DNA from: Bradyrhizobium valentinum
Lineage (GTDB): Bacteria > Pseudomonadota > Alphaproteobacteria > Rhizobiales > Xanthobacteraceae
Direction: 5' to 3'
NCBI RefSeq assembly: GCF_001440405.1
Contig: NZ_LLXX01000074.1
Span: 1 to 45,228 of the forward strand
Length of the DNA stretch: 45,228 nucleotides
Shown here: positions 43,970 to 45,228 of the stretch, in pieces
How the letters are laid out: every line of letters starts with the position of its first letter
Position numbering within the stretch: position 1 is the first letter of the stretch
Made by a program: the position numbers and the translations under genes
Notes under the pieces: model-generated
What the model was told of the DNA's origin: nothing
Seen by the model: the letters and a program-made list of their open reading frames with translations, nothing else
Database searches by the model: none

Positions 43970-44336
43970 GCAACATCCGGAACACGTCGTCGCCACACTG
44001 GCGCGTGTGGCTCAAGCTGGACAACCGATGCCTCGTGCCCGTCAACGGCTTTGCCGAATGCGCCCCGAAGCGAACTCCGAAACGAAGAAGGATGTCGTCT
44101 GGTTCGCGCTAAACGAGGATCGGCCGCTCTGTGCCTGCGCCGGCATCGGGACCGAGTTCAAGGGCGACCGCGGCACCAAATCCAAGCCGGTCCCGGGCCT
44201 CACCTCGTTTCTGACGACGGCCCCGAACGCGGTTGTCGAGCCTATTCACCCAAAGGCCATGCACGTGATCCTGGCGACCGCTGAGGAGCGTGACGTCTGG
44301 ATGCCGGCGCCATGGGATGAAGCAAAGCGCTCTAAG
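43970..44336 (+). pseudogene. SOS response-associated peptidase (YedK/HMCES) remnant
   Basis: Pieces in order but in two or more frames: 'HWRVWLKLDNRCLVPVNGFA' then 'EC', 'DVVWFALNEDRPLCACAGIG', 'TEFKGDRGTKSKPVPG', 'FLTTAPNAVVEPIHPKAMHV' and 'ERDVWMPAPWDEA'. YedK forms a covalent adduct with abasic sites in single-stranded DNA through its N-terminal cysteine; that N-terminal third is missing here, and there are frameshifts near 44075 and 44195. The end is fused to a YoeB fragment. Confidence 0.85.
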
Positions 44337-44527
44337 CAATTAACGATCTAGTCAAGGACATCAAGCGCAATCCACATAAGGGGCTCGGGAAACCGGAGCC
44401 CCTTAAGCATGATTTGAAGGGTTGGTGGTCGCGGCGCATTACCGGAGAGCATCGACTCGTTTACCGCCTCAATGGAAAGAGCGAGACCCAGCAACTCGAC
44501 ATCGCTCAATGTCGATACCACTACTGA
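44337..44527 (+). pseudogene. YoeB/Txe toxin, 5'-truncated
   Basis: From 44337 the frame reads 'INDLVKDIKRNPHKGLGKPE', 'PLKHDLKGWWSRRITGEHRL' and 'VYRLNGKSE...IAQCRYHY', the C-terminal two thirds of the ribosome-dependent mRNA endonuclease YoeB including its catalytic Glu-Arg-His set. The first ~25 residues, the start codon and any YefM antitoxin gene are absent; the fragment follows the YedK remnant without a gap. Confidence 0.8.
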
Positions 44528-44589
44528 GCTGCTGGTCCGCAATCCCGCCTTTCGAGACCTATTTCGGAGGCGTGCGCAAGCTTAGCGCC

Positions 44590-44619
44590 AGACAGCCCTT
44601 GCATCGAAGGGGGCTGTCT
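44590..44619 (+). terminator. Hairpin downstream of the YoeB remnant
   Basis: AGACAGCCC and GGGCTGTCT form a 9-bp stem, extendable inward by CCTT/AAGG with a bulge; TCGGTTTGTTG follows. It resembles an intrinsic terminator with a poor T-tract. Confidence 0.45.
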
Positions 44620-44788
44620 CGGTTTGTTGGGGGAAGTTAGTAACCGGTATGAGATTTCTCGGTGCCAACGTTCCGCTGCGGTGTTCTACATCGTGGCGTA
44701 CCCCGATTCACGGCGGCGGGTTTCTCTTGCGGTGTACTGCCCAGGAGACCTAAGCTGTCGCCCACTGGTTCAAAAGGGAGTGCGGACA

Positions 44789-44992
44789 GTGGCGACAGGT
44801 ACGGTAAAGTGGTTCAACGTAACTAAGGGATATGGATTTATCCAGCCCGACAGCGGCGGCAAGGATGTTTTCGTGCACATTTCAGCTGTTGAGAAAGCCG
44901 GCCTGAGCAGCCTCAATGAGGGTGCCAAGGTGAGCTATGAAGAAATGAGCAACCGAGGCAAAACGTCCGCGGAAAATCTAAGAATCGGGTGA
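44789..44992 (+). CDS. Cold-shock protein (CspA family)
   Basis: The 67-residue single OB-fold protein binds single-stranded RNA and DNA as an RNA chaperone. It reads '[20 protein letters not shown]' with RNP1 'KGYGFI' and RNP2 'DVFVHIS', then '[15 protein letters not shown]' and '[10 protein letters not shown]'. I chose GTG 44789, seven to eight bases after GGGAG; the upstream open frame to 44624 is not conserved in the family. Intact and apparently monocistronic, with a long leader as is common for csp genes. Confidence 0.93.
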   Translation: MATGTVKWFNVTKGYGFIQPDSGGKDVFVHISAVEKAGLSSLNEGAKVSYEEMSNRGKTSAENLRIG

Positions 44993-45112
44993 ATTCAAGC
45001 CAGCTGGCTCACGCCGGCATGGCGAATCATCCCCGTGACCCACGACGTAGGCTAAACATGGGTCACCAGCGGGCTTATCCGTGGGTTTGGATGCAGAGAC
45101 CACAAACGCAAA

Positions 45113-45137
45113 CCCCTGCCGGTGAAGTCGGCAGGGG
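45113..45137. terminator. Hairpin in the 3' flank of the cold-shock gene
   Basis: CCCCTGCCG and CGGCAGGGG form a perfect 9-bp stem with a 7-base loop. No T-run follows on the plus strand. It lies 120 bases beyond the csp stop and may end transcription from either side; the last ~90 bases of the window show no gene. Confidence 0.4.
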
Positions 45138-45228
45138 CAAGCAAACGAGGTGGATGACAAGCGCGCGAGCCCTAGGTGGTGTGGACACTTATCGCAGCCA
45201 TAGAATGATGGCTGCGATGGTGATGACG

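Noticed and set aside
44376..44408. Long GC-rich inverted repeat (AAGGGGCTC...GAGCCCCTT)
   Set aside because: It lies within conserved YoeB codons (KGLGKPEPLK), so it is better explained by coding sequence than by a terminator.
1..45228. CRISPR arrays, tRNA and rRNA genes, replication or conjugation origins
   Set aside because: I looked for regularly spaced repeats, cloverleaf-like tails and conserved rRNA stretches while reading and found none.

Overview
The window reads as an accessory, symbiosis-island-type segment of an alphaproteobacterial rhizobium, most probably Bradyrhizobium-like. The clues are a nod box in front of broken nodF and nodE genes, an intact dctA, molybdate transport (modBC) next to a DUF2478 gene remnant, an ahpCD pair behind a textbook sigma-54 promoter, and many truncated insertion sequences and one-frameshift pseudogenes between intact operons. 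No tRNA, rRNA, CRISPR array or nif/fix structural gene was recognised. Genus is an inference; no marker gene is present.

Layout. 0-4.5 kb: a DUF1643 gene, then decayed DNA (methanethiol S-methyltransferase-like remnant, a 29-residue membrane ORF, a frameshifted small protein, an IS630 remnant). 4.5-8.7 kb: dctA with a structured leader, the nodFE wreck with its nod box, broken DUF736 genes, a histone-deacetylase-family tail. 8.9-18.3 kb: a nucleotide-sugar/polysaccharide island: rfbF, a broken rfbG, an epimerase, then on the other strand a sugar C-methyltransferase, an epimerase stub and a DUF4910 hydrolase, and finally a decarboxylase-like epimerase plus UDP-glucose dehydrogenase. Near-identical 160-bp DUF736 segments lie inverted on either side of this block. 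18.5-22.1 kb: IS1182, IS91 and IS256 fragments, a damaged ParE-type toxin, an intact S-adenosylmethionine decarboxylase and a truncated outer-membrane barrel gene.

23.4-31.3 kb: an intact two-gene operon, a dimodular NRPS (A-T-C-A-T-C) overlapping a MATE exporter, probably the synthesis and export route of a small peptide-like metabolite; a lux-box-like palindrome lies 207 bp upstream. 31.3-34.4 kb: broken TauD-type dioxygenase and MFS genes and a DUF433 fragment. 34.4-39.1 kb: a second, ruined dctA (with the same leader hairpin, stem changed but pairing kept), then two tandem mod copies of which only modB and modC of the first look whole, and a frameshifted DUF2478 gene. 39.5-40.6 kb: ahpC-ahpD.

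40.8-43.8 kb, minus strand: a compact intact operon encoding a ubiquitin-like protein ending in Gly-Gly, an E2-like protein, a JAB/JAMM peptidase and an E1-like enzyme. This is a bacterial ubiquitin-like conjugation system and is the most notable content of the window; tight overlaps and preserved catalytic motifs amid decayed DNA imply it is under selection. The end holds a YedK remnant, a headless YoeB toxin and a cold-shock protein gene.
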